From the NCBI GenBank assembly GCA_046263195.1, contig JBHELG010000107.1:1-20875 (forward strand): a DNA stretch of 20,875 nucleotides, given 5' to 3'. The notes beneath the pieces were generated by a model. That model was not told where the DNA came from and did not search any database. It saw nothing but the letters and a program-made list of their open reading frames with translations. The DNA comes from JBHELG01 sp046263195 (GTDB taxonomy: Bacteria > Actinomycetota > Nitriliruptoria > Nitriliruptorales > JAHWKO01). Numbering within the stretch: the stretch's first letter is position 1; every line of letters starts with the position of its first letter. Positions 7,350-13,955 of the stretch are shown here, piece by piece. The position numbers and the translations under genes are program-made.

Positions 7350-8451
7350 CGTGCCTCAACTCGAGGAGCCGCTCGTGGGGCTGCGGGACCAATTGCTCGC
7401 CTACGCACGGGACCTTCGCGTGGCACTGGCCGAGAGTCGTGCGGCCACCGAAGAGCTGTCGCGGACCCAGCTGGAGACGGTTGCTGCGCTCGCCGCGGCC
7501 ATCGACGTCCGCGACGAGGTGACGGGCGGCCACGTGTACCGGGTCGCCAACTATGGGCTCGTGCTCGCCGAACAGTTGGCGCCACCGTTGGCCAGCGACC
7601 CACAGCTCGTCTATGGCTTCCTGCTGCACGACATCGGCAAGCTCGGGGTGCCCGACCGCGTGCTGCTCAAGAAGGGACCCCTCGACGCCGACGAGCGTGC
7701 CCTCATGCGCGCCCACGTGGAACACGGCGTCCGCTTCGTCGAGCAGGTGACGTTCCTGAGACCGGCGCTGGAAGTCGTCGCCACCCACCACGAGGCGTGG
7801 GACGGCAGCGGCTATCCCCGGGGGCTGAAGGGCGAGGAGATCCCCTTCGTCACTCGACTCTTCAGCGTCTGCGACGCCTTCGACGCCATGGTGCACGACC
7901 GCCCCTACCGCAAGGCCATGGCGCCCGAGGCCGCACTCACGGAGCTTCGCCGCTTTGCCGGCACACAGTTCGATCCCCTGGTCGTCGCGGGCTTCGAAGA
8001 ATGCGCGGAGCGCCTGATCGCGGTGGACGAGCGCCCCGACCTCAACGTCACGCCGCGCGCCAACCGCCGCCGGCGCCGGGGGCTCGACCACGAGGGCAGC
8101 CTCGTCTTCGACGCCATCGAAGACGCCATGCTGCTCATGACACCCGACGGCGTCGTCAGCGACGCGAACCGGGCCTTCCTCAGGCTCTTCGGCCTGACCT
8201 CGCCGCCGGTGGGCCTGACCCTTACCGAGCTGACCGACTGGCTTGCCGACCGCCTCGCGGCCGACGGACCCGAGTCGCACAACCTGGCGCGAGACCTCCT
8301 CGCCCCCAACGGACAGGTCGTGTTCGAGGTCAACCAGCCGGAGCCCCGCCTCATCCGGCGCGTCTCACGCACCCTCTACGGCGACGGTGGCGCGGTCGTG
8401 GGAAGGCTGTTGCTGTTCCGAGACACGGGAGAGGACCGCCCCGAGCGATAG
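7330..8451 (+). CDS. HD-GYP domain protein with C-terminal PAS domain (predicted c-di-GMP phosphodiesterase)
   Basis: HD-GYP proteins hydrolyse cyclic di-GMP. In this 373-residue protein, residues 15-50 are helical and 50-230 form the HD-GYP domain: H68 (TGGHVYRV), the HD pair H100-D101 with K104 (LLHDIGKLGVP), HH at 153-154 and GYP at 161-163 (WDGSGYPRGLKG), all intact. About 255-373 looks like a PAS sensor (FDAIEDAMLLMTPDGVVSDANRAF is its typical opening, 260 onward). No membrane segment is seen, so it is cytosolic. A stop at 7318-7320 limits the start to GTG 7330 or GTG 7339. The next gene, a GGDEF fusion 199 bp downstream, would make what this one degrades. Confidence 0.9.
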   Translation: MSGVASDVPQLEEPLVGLRDQLLAYARDLRVALAESRAATEELSRTQLETVAALAAAIDVRDEVTGGHVYRVANYGLVLAEQLAPPLASDPQLVYGFLLHDIGKLGVPDRVLLKKGPLDADERALMRAHVEHGVRFVEQVTFLRPALEVVATHHEAWDGSGYPRGLKGEEIPFVTRLFSVCDAFDAMVHDRPYRKAMAPEAALTELRRFAGTQFDPLVVAGFEECAERLIAVDERPDLNVTPRANRRRRRGLDHEGSLVFDAIEDAMLLMTPDGVVSDANRAFLRLFGLTSPPVGLTLTELTDWLADRLAADGPESHNLARDLLAPNGQVVFEVNQPEPRLIRRVSRTLYGDGGAVVGRLLLFRDTGEDRPER

Positions 8452-8535
8452 CCGTGCGAACCAAACAGACGAGATTCGGGCTCGACCCGAGAGAGTGAGT
8501 TGACCTGGACGATTTGCGCGCTTGAGACTCTAACG

Positions 8536-8552
8536 GTGCGCAGTATGCGCAC
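8536..8552. promoter_or_regulatory. 17-bp inverted repeat, copy 2 (candidate operator)
   Basis: GTGCGC-AGTAT-GCGCAC, the same arms and spacing as 7135-7151; here the pairing extends to 7 bp (GTGCGCA/TGCGCAC). It lies 98 bases before the GGDEF-fusion start. No T-run follows, so a protein-binding site is more likely than a terminator. Confidence 0.5.
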
Positions 8553-8618
8553 GACGGACTGCACACTTGCCTTCAGAACCCACTCTGATGCTTACTATCC
8601 GCAGGTAGCCGGACACAA

Positions 8619-8640
8619 CTAGTCACTAGTGGGCTATATT
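8619..8640 (+). promoter_or_regulatory. Candidate promoter with embedded palindrome upstream of the GGDEF fusion
   Basis: TATATT at 8635-8640 is a good -10 box in an AT-rich patch unusual for this window, 10 bases before the GTG start at 8651, so the mRNA would be nearly leaderless. CTAGT-C-ACTAG (8619-8629) sits where a promoter spacer would be, a usual operator position. The -35 is weak (CGGACA near 8610). Confidence 0.4.
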
Positions 8641-8650
8641 TGTTGCAGAC

Positions 8651-10639
8651 GTGTTAGTAGAGCCTATCGCCTCCGCTGTCGACACGATCCTGATCGTGGA
8701 CGACGATACTGCCCGCGCCGCGCGCATTGGGCAGGTTCTCTCCTTGCACGGATACGGCGTTCTCCACGCCTGCGGTGATCATGCGGCCATTGATCTCGCC
8801 CGTGAGCACCGGCCCCCGCTCGTCCTCCTCAGCGTCACGACCGCACGGGGAGAACAAGCGGATCTCTGCCGTCGTCTCCAGTCGGATTGGCGCTGCGGGA
8901 GCCCGAGCATCATCGTCCTAGCCGGGCGTGCCGATGTCGCCGACTTCGCCTCCGGTCTCGTCACCACCGCCGACGACTACGTCATCCTCGAGCCGTTCGA
9001 CGCGGTTCGGGTCCTCACCCGGGTCGGCGCCACACTGCGCCGGGCCGAGGAGATGCGCGCCTCCTCGCCCCTCACCGGACTGCCAGGCAACACCGCCATC
9101 GAGACCGAGCTGCAACGGCGCACCGCGCTCGGGGAGCCGATGGCCCTGCTCTACGTCGACCTCGACAACTTCAAGGCCTACAACGACCACTATGGCTTCC
9201 TACGCGGGGACGCGGTCATCCGCGGGATGGCAGACGTGCTGCGAACAGCCGCGGAGAAGCGGCCCGGCACCTTCCTCGGACATGTCGGCGGGGACGACTT
9301 CGTGGTCGTCTCGGCGCCCGAGGAGGCTGAGGACATCGCGGACGAGGTCATAAGCCGTTTCGACGACCGCGCTCCGTCCTTCTACGACCCCGAGGACGCG
9401 GCCCGCGGCGAGATCGAGGTCGTGGACCGTCAGGGCAACCCCCACAACTACCCGCTCGTGACCGTCTCCATCGGCATCGCGCGCACGCTCGACGGGCAGA
9501 TCAGCGACCACCGAGCCCTGGTGGACATCGCGACGGAGATGAAGCAGGTTGCGAAGAACGAGCACGGCAGCGCCGCCGCCGTGGACCGGCGCACCAAACA
9601 CGACAGAGGCGTGGCGCCGCGCCCCTCCCTCCAGCGCGGAAGCACGCCCCCACGCCTCGGCCCGGGCCAGCTCCCCGCGCGACGGTCGCATCGCAACATT
9701 CGGATGCCGCGGTTGGGGACGGGGGTGTCCGCCCTGGTGCTCATGCTGGCCCTCGTGGTCAGCCCGACCGCGACCGTCTTCGCGGCAACCAACGCCACGC
9801 CCGGCGAGACTCTTTATTCGGCCAAGCTGAAGCTCGAGGCCGTTCAGCTGACCCTTACCATGAATCCGCTACGGGAGGCCGCCCTCCACCTCGAATTCGC
9901 CAATCGCCGGTTGACCGAGCTCACCGAACTGCTCGCCGCCGGCAACCCGAAGCCAGAGCTCGTCGAGGCCGTGAGCCAGAACCTCCGGGAGCATGTGGAG
10001 AGCGCAGTCAAAGAACTGAACCAGGTCGAGGGAACGGACATCGCAACTCGCGCCAAAGAGCTCGTGGTTCAGGATCAAGTCCAGCTATTGAACGGCCTCG
10101 TCACCGCGCAGTGCGCCGGCCTGCACGATGCGGCCGTCCAGAACGCCTGCACACAACTCCAGCTGGTCCTCCACGAAGCGGTCGTCGAGATCATGCCGCC
10201 AGGCGCGCTGCCAGTCGTCATCCCGAATCCGGGGGGCATCCTTCTCGCCATTCCCCCGGCCTCACGCGCTTCGGCCGAGGCCGGATCGCAACAGACGACC
10301 ACCGCGAGCAACAGCCAGGCGAACGAGACGTCAGGCACGGCCCCGGCTGGCACGGATGCTGGTACGGCCGCCACTTCGAATGAGGCTCCCGCGAGCGGCC
10401 CCGCAGGCTCCTCGGACCCGGCACCCGCGGACCCGGCACCAGCCGAACCACCCCCAGCCAACCCCGAGCCCGTGGCCGCACCACCCCCTGGGCCCGAACA
10501 GCCGGCCCCGCCTGAGCCGACCCCGACCCCGACCCCCACGGAGACGGCAACGGCGCCCTACAGTGCGCCACCGCCAGGGGAGACGCCCGGTTCGAGTACC
10601 CCTGCGCCGCCCGAGCAGGGTGAGACGCCGGACCAATAG
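8651..10639 (+). CDS. Degenerate receiver - GGDEF - TM - DUF5667-like fusion with Pro-rich tail
   Basis: GGDEF domains make cyclic di-GMP from two GTP. Domain order in these 662 residues: receiver (12-130), GGDEF (138-310), basic linker (311-356), one membrane segment (about 357-377), DUF5667-like domain (380-500; GETLYSAKLKLEAVQLTL then LHLEFANRRLTEL), and a Ser/Pro/Ala-rich tail (525-662). The receiver keeps D17-D18 but has S61 where the phosphorylated Asp should be and E114 for the Lys. The GGDEF core reads GGDDF (213-217), with LTGLPGN and DLDNFKAYND present and no RxxD inhibitory site. Basic residues before the membrane segment put the cyclase inside and DUF5667 outside. No stop or ribosome site separates the halves, though ATG 9704 would start a normal secreted DUF5667 protein. 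GTG 8651 has no Shine-Dalgarno sequence. Confidence 0.88.
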   Translation: MLVEPIASAVDTILIVDDDTARAARIGQVLSLHGYGVLHACGDHAAIDLAREHRPPLVLLSVTTARGEQADLCRRLQSDWRCGSPSIIVLAGRADVADFASGLVTTADDYVILEPFDAVRVLTRVGATLRRAEEMRASSPLTGLPGNTAIETELQRRTALGEPMALLYVDLDNFKAYNDHYGFLRGDAVIRGMADVLRTAAEKRPGTFLGHVGGDDFVVVSAPEEAEDIADEVISRFDDRAPSFYDPEDAARGEIEVVDRQGNPHNYPLVTVSIGIARTLDGQISDHRALVDIATEMKQVAKNEHGSAAAVDRRTKHDRGVAPRPSLQRGSTPPRLGPGQLPARRSHRNIRMPRLGTGVSALVLMLALVVSPTATVFAATNATPGETLYSAKLKLEAVQLTLTMNPLREAALHLEFANRRLTELTELLAAGNPKPELVEAVSQNLREHVESAVKELNQVEGTDIATRAKELVVQDQVQLLNGLVTAQCAGLHDAAVQNACTQLQLVLHEAVVEIMPPGALPVVIPNPGGILLAIPPASRASAEAGSQQTTTASNSQANETSGTAPAGTDAGTAATSNEAPASGPAGSSDPAPADPAPAEPPPANPEPVAAPPPGPEQPAPPEPTPTPTPTETATAPYSAPPPGETPGSSTPAPPEQGETPDQ

Positions 10640-10655
10640 CCTCATTCGCTGAGGC
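10639..10655. terminator. Small hairpin at the stop of the GGDEF fusion
   Basis: GCCTCA-TTCGC-TGAGGC, a 6-bp stem starting on the last base of the stop codon. It is adjacent to a stronger hairpin and may be part of the same convergent termination region. No T-run. Confidence 0.35.
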
Positions 10656-10657
10656 GA

Positions 10658-10680
10658 CGCCCAGCTCGGCTGAGCGGGCG
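10658..10680. terminator. Candidate bidirectional terminator between convergent genes
   Basis: CGCCC-A-GCTC-GGCT-GAGC-GGGCG forms a 9-bp GC-rich stem with one bulged A and a 4-base loop, filling the 44-bp gap between two convergent genes. It has no T-run, as is common for actinobacterial terminators. Confidence 0.5.
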
Positions 10681-10683
10681 CAG

Positions 10684-11256
10684 TCAGATGCTGCGGCGGA
10701 CCAGCCAGCCGATCGCCAGGACGAGAACGATCACCGCGACGCTGATGAGGGCCAGGGCCCGGAGTCGCTCAGCAGTCGAGTCGTGCTGCCGCGGTTCGAG
10801 CGGGTACGCGTGGTCTGGCCGGAAAGCTGCCAGCTGCGGCTCCCATGGAGCGGTCGGGCTGCACGCATCGTCCTCGAGCCGCCCCTCGTCCCAGCGAGGG
10901 AAGACGAGGTAGCGCTTACTCGCCTCCCAGTGCCGGTCAACTGACGTGGCCGTACGACCCTCGGGACCGCCGTGCACGACCACCTGCTCGCCGAGCTCCG
11001 AGCCCCTCCAGATCTCCTCCACCTGCATCCGAGCGGTCCGACCGGCGTTGGAGACCGTGATGACGGTCCCCACGAACGCGATCTCGGACTCGGCGACCTT
11101 GGCCGATAGAGGTCGGTCGTCTCGGACACAACTGGCACAGGCGGCTTGTGTCGGGAGCAGCAGCACGGAGATGGCCGCGACGAGCACAATACGGGCCCGA
11201 AGGGGTACTTGACCTCGGAACCTAGCCCGTCTCTCCGTTCGACTCGCCCTGCTCAC
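10684..11256 (-). CDS. Surface protein with TIMP/NTR-like domain, signal sequence and C-terminal membrane anchor
   Basis: This 190-residue protein has a hydrophobic N-terminal segment (23-40), an external domain (41-150) and a second membrane segment (about 168-186) ending WLVRRSI. The external domain starts ACASC and has FVGTVITV, VEEIWRG, RYLVFPRWDEGRL and ACSPT. I associate this pattern with bacterial TIMP/NTR-like domains, whose function is unknown; the assignment rests on motif memory. The mid-domain Cys usual in relatives seems absent (TATSVDRHWEAS). Both ends would be in the membrane with the domain outside, unless the first segment is cleaved. GTG at 11256 lies 35 bases inside the end of the upstream oxidoreductase gene, so translation is probably coupled; GTG codons further in are possible starts. 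Confidence 0.75.
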   Translation of the reverse strand: MSRASRTERRARFRGQVPLRARIVLVAAISVLLLPTQAACASCVRDDRPLSAKVAESEIAFVGTVITVSNAGRTARMQVEEIWRGSELGEQVVVHGGPEGRTATSVDRHWEASKRYLVFPRWDEGRLEDDACSPTAPWEPQLAAFRPDHAYPLEPRQHDSTAERLRALALISVAVIVLVLAIGWLVRRSI

Positions 11257-12256
11257 CGCCGGAGTCCTCGCCTGCGTTCCCGCTCGGCTCCCCCTGTGCC
11301 TCCCCCGTCTCGCTCGTGCTCTCCGCCTCGGCGCTCTCCGCCTCGGCGCTCTCCGCGGTCTCCTCGTCCGCCTGCGTCTGCGACAGCTCCTCCATCTCCC
11401 CGGTCACCGCGCGGAAGACCGCGGCGACGTCCTCCTCGCCGTGATCCCTGCCATACGTGACGGCGAGCTGGCCGGCGATCACCCGGGCGAGGGCCAGGTC
11501 GAGGTCGTTGCGCTCACCGGCGTCGACGATGAGTCGCGCCTCGTTGAAGGCGAGGCGAATCGGGAAGCCCGCTTCGAACTCGCGCTTCATCATCTGTTCG
11601 GCTTTCGTCTGCGCGTAGGGCGCCCCGAGCTGGCTGCCATCGATGACCTCGAGGAAACGGGACGGATCGACCTCGAGCGCCTCGGCCAGCGCCATCGTCT
11701 CCGCGAGGGCCTCCGCCAGGCCCAGGAGCCAGCTGGTCACAACGAGCTTGAGACGGCTGGCAGCGCCGGCCTCACCCAGCCACGTCGTGGTACGTCCGAT
11801 GGCATCGAGGATGGGCTGGCAACGTTCACGCACCTCCTCAGGACCAGCGGGCAGAACCAGCAACTCCCCTTGATCTCCCGTCGCTTTCATATTGATCATC
11901 GGCGCGTCCACGAACACGACGCCATGCTCCTGCGCGACCTCGATCAACCGATCGATTTCGAGACCGACCGTGGTCATCTGCAACCAGACCGCTTCCTCGT
12001 CCATGCCCTCGAGCGCGCCGTTCTCTCCGTTCATCACCTCCTCCACCGCGCTGGCTTCGGAGACGATCGTGATGATGAACCTTGCGCCCCTTGCCGCCTC
12101 CGCGGGCGAGTCGGAGATGGTCGCGCCGGCATCACCGAGGGGCTCGGCCTTCTCCCTGGTCCGGTCCCAAACCCGCAGGTCCGTCTCCGCATCGAGGAGC
12201 TGACGAGCTACCTCGGACCCCATATTCCCCGTACCGAGCACGGCGACCGTCGCCAT
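11222..12256 (-). CDS. NAD(P)-dependent oxidoreductase, beta-hydroxyacid dehydrogenase (HIBADH) family, with acidic tail
   Basis: Enzymes of this family oxidise beta-hydroxyacids such as 3-hydroxyisobutyrate or reduce semialdehydes with NAD(P). The 344-residue protein has the Rossmann motif GTGNMG at 8-13, DAPM at 117-120 where relatives have DAPVSGG, and the catalytic Lys as K170 (ASRLKLVVTSW). The all-helical C-terminal domain runs to about 290. A tail of about 50 residues (293-344), nearly all Glu, Ala, Ser and Gly with SAEAE repeats, follows and is not part of the usual family. ATG 12256 has AGGAGG 6-7 bases upstream; the frame is open for 18 codons before it. The substrate is not predictable. 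Probably co-transcribed with Nudix (upstream) and the TIMP/NTR-like gene. Confidence 0.9.
   Translation of the reverse strand: MATVAVLGTGNMGSEVARQLLDAETDLRVWDRTREKAEPLGDAGATISDSPAEAARGARFIITIVSEASAVEEVMNGENGALEGMDEEAVWLQMTTVGLEIDRLIEVAQEHGVVFVDAPMINMKATGDQGELLVLPAGPEEVRERCQPILDAIGRTTTWLGEAGAASRLKLVVTSWLLGLAEALAETMALAEALEVDPSRFLEVIDGSQLGAPYAQTKAEQMMKREFEAGFPIRLAFNEARLIVDAGERNDLDLALARVIAGQLAVTYGRDHGEEDVAAVFRAVTGEMEELSQTQADEETAESAEAESAEAESTSETGEAQGEPSGNAGEDSGGEQGESNGETG
11321..11356. repeat. 15-bp tandem repeat encoding SAEAE units
   Basis: CTCCGCCTCGGCGCT at 11321-11335 is repeated exactly at 11336-11350 and begins again at 11351. It encodes the SAEAE repeats in the acidic tail of the oxidoreductase; a 15-bp unit keeps the frame, so copy number could vary harmlessly. 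Confidence 0.75.
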
Positions 12257-12357
12257 GTTTCCTCCTCCTGCGGTTTCCCCAATCCTCGCGCCCACGAGAA
12301 GAAAGCGCACCGCACCGTTCGTTCAGTCGTCGCGGTCCCCGCCAGGAAGGGACCGGA

Positions 12358-12927
12358 TCAGCCGCGCCTTTCGCTCTGAGCACCGCGGTTGGTGGCCCGG
12401 TGCGGCGAGGAGTGCCGACCGTCCCGACGCAGGCCGAGGTGGCGGGCGAGCTGGGCGTCACTGCGACCGAGCGCCATGAGCGCCTGCGAGGCCTCGTGCT
12501 GCAACTCAGGCAGCTCGTCGGGCCGGAACCAGCGTGCCTCGACTACCTCGGCGGATTCCAGTCGGAGAGAATCGGGATAGGACCCCTCCGTCAGGCGACA
12601 GCGGTAGACGACGTCGACGCGGCGTGGCTCGGGGGAAACGACGACGGCAGGGGCGGCGGCCACTTCGATGTCGAGTCCGGTTTCCTCGAGCGCCTCGCGC
12701 CGAGCCGCGTCCACGGGGTGCTCGCCCCGCTTCAGCAGCCCCCCGGGGAAGCCCCAGCGGGCGCGGTACAACAGGCGCAGAAGCAGTATGGAATCGTCCT
12801 CACGCTGTATGACGCAGATGGAGCCGACGCTGAAGGAGGGAGTCGAGCGACGCACCACGAAGCGGCGCAGGCGGGTGGGCAGCCGGCGGTAGAGGCGTAG
12901 AAACAAGCCGTGCAGCCAGCGCCCCAC
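12358..12927 (-). CDS. Nudix hydrolase
   Basis: Nudix enzymes hydrolyse nucleoside diphosphates linked to another group. The 189-residue protein has a complete Nudix box at 63-85 (G-x5-E-x7-REAL-EETGL), with metal-binding Glu residues 78, 81 and 82. The N-terminus (1-27) is amphipathic and Arg-rich (RWLHGLFLRLYRRLP), perhaps membrane-touching. The last 25 residues look disordered. GTG 12927 is chosen because AAGGAGG lies 8-10 bases upstream; the open frame before it overlaps the kptA control region. It diverges from kptA with 136 bp between starts and leads the possible operon with the oxidoreductase. The substrate cannot be read from the box; ADP-ribose is one possibility given the neighbour. 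Confidence 0.9.
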   Translation of the reverse strand: MGRWLHGLFLRLYRRLPTRLRRFVVRRSTPSFSVGSICVIQREDDSILLLRLLYRARWGFPGGLLKRGEHPVDAARREALEETGLDIEVAAAPAVVVSPEPRRVDVVYRCRLTEGSYPDSLRLESAEVVEARWFRPDELPELQHEASQALMALGRSDAQLARHLGLRRDGRHSSPHRATNRGAQSERRG

Positions 12928-13063
12928 TCCTGAGCATCCTCCTTGGCGGTAAACCCGCAACCTTAGCGATGAGCAGATGGGCGAGTGAGCCGATTGCCGG
13001 TGCCCGCCGGCCGGTCGACCTCTCGCCATGTGGGCAACTGCTGGCCCTTACGGTGAGGAGACT

Positions 13064-13615
13064 GTGAGCAGCGGACGCCGGGTGCGCATTTCCAAGCTCG
13101 TCTCGCGGGTCCTCCGCCACGAGCCGGGGCTCGCCGGGGTATCCCTCGACGAGGCAGGCTGGACGCGGGTTGACGACCTGCTCACGGGCCTGCGTCGCCT
13201 CGGGGTCGAGCTCTCCCGGGCTGACCTGGAGGAGGTGATCACCGGCGGGGGCAAACAGCGGTTCGAGCTCTCCCCCGACAGATCCCGCATTCGGGCCCGC
13301 TACGGCCACAGCGTCACCGTCGACGCCGGCTATCCGCCGGCAGACCCGCCGCCGGTCCTCTACCACGGGACCCCCGCGCGCAATCTCGCCGCCATCCGGG
13401 CAGGAGGCATCTCCCCCATGGCCCGCCAGCTCGTCCACCTCCACGAGGAGGTCAGCGCGGCCCGCTCTGTGGGGGCGCGCAGGGGACGAGCGATCGTGCT
13501 GGTCGTCGACGCCGCCGGAATGGCGGCCGAAGGGGCGGTATTCCATCGCCTGCCGGACGGAATCTGGCTCACGGGAGAGGTACCGGCGCAACGGATCCTG
13601 GGGGTGTTCGAGTAG
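13064..13615 (+). CDS. kptA: RNA 2'-phosphotransferase (Tpt1/KptA family)
   Basis: KptA removes an internal RNA 2'-phosphate by passing it to NAD+, releasing nicotinamide and ADP-ribose 1'',2''-cyclic phosphate. The 183-residue protein has both lobes: an N-terminal winged-helix part with SKLVSRVLRHEPG (9-22, H19) and RARYGHS (77-83), and an ADP-ribosyltransferase-like part with LYHGT (99-103) and RQLVHLHEE (121-129). GTG 13064 has GAGGAG just upstream and gives the standard N-terminus; ATG 13028 would add 12 atypical residues and has no good site. Its job in bacteria, which lack the yeast-type splicing pathway, is unknown. It diverges from the Nudix gene. Confidence 0.93.
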   Translation: MSSGRRVRISKLVSRVLRHEPGLAGVSLDEAGWTRVDDLLTGLRRLGVELSRADLEEVITGGGKQRFELSPDRSRIRARYGHSVTVDAGYPPADPPPVLYHGTPARNLAAIRAGGISPMARQLVHLHEEVSAARSVGARRGRAIVLVVDAAGMAAEGAVFHRLPDGIWLTGEVPAQRILGVFE

Positions 13616-13718
13616 GGGCGAAGAAGTGGTCTCAGGGGTGTCCAAGACCGCCACACGCCGCGGGACTATCGACGGGGCCGATGCTCGGACACGTGACATT
13701 TGAGGCGTACCATGCAAA

Positions 13719-13771
13719 GCGGCAGAAGCGAACACAGGTGCGGCAGAAGCGAACACAGGTAGCGAACACAG
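13719..13771. repeat. 21-bp tandem repeat, two full units plus a partial third
   Basis: GCGGCAGAAGCGAACACAGGT at 13719-13739 is repeated exactly at 13740-13760, then AGCGAACACAG follows (13761-13771). It lies in the 340-base gap between kptA and the next gene. The GCGAACACAGGT core is present nearly three times and loosely resembles half of an actinobacterial LexA box (CGAAC-N4-GTTC), but the second half does not match. It could be an operator array or simple slippage. The rest of 13616-13955 shows nothing I can assign. Confidence 0.7.
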
Positions 13772-13955
13772 CTTGCGTCGTGGTCGTCACCGTTGGGGTA
13801 GCTGGAATCGAGACCGTCAGTCAGACCGGCGCCTGGGGCCGGGGCCGCTTGTCCGACGCTGGCGTTGGCCGTGGTCCACCGTCCAGGCGCGTGCGGGGCT
13901 CGAGTCGGACGAGGTGTGCAAGCCTGCGGGCGCGCCGGAGAAGATCGGTTGGCGC

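Noticed and set aside
7306..8280. 324-codon minus-strand frame opposite the HD-GYP gene
   Set aside because: The HD-GYP and PAS motifs on the plus strand are unmistakable; the antisense frame is a high-GC shadow.
13773..13955. TTG-started 61-residue extension of the DHH-motif protein
   Set aside because: Arg/Trp-rich, starts inside the tandem repeat area, and has no ribosome site; the family-like opening is at 13956.
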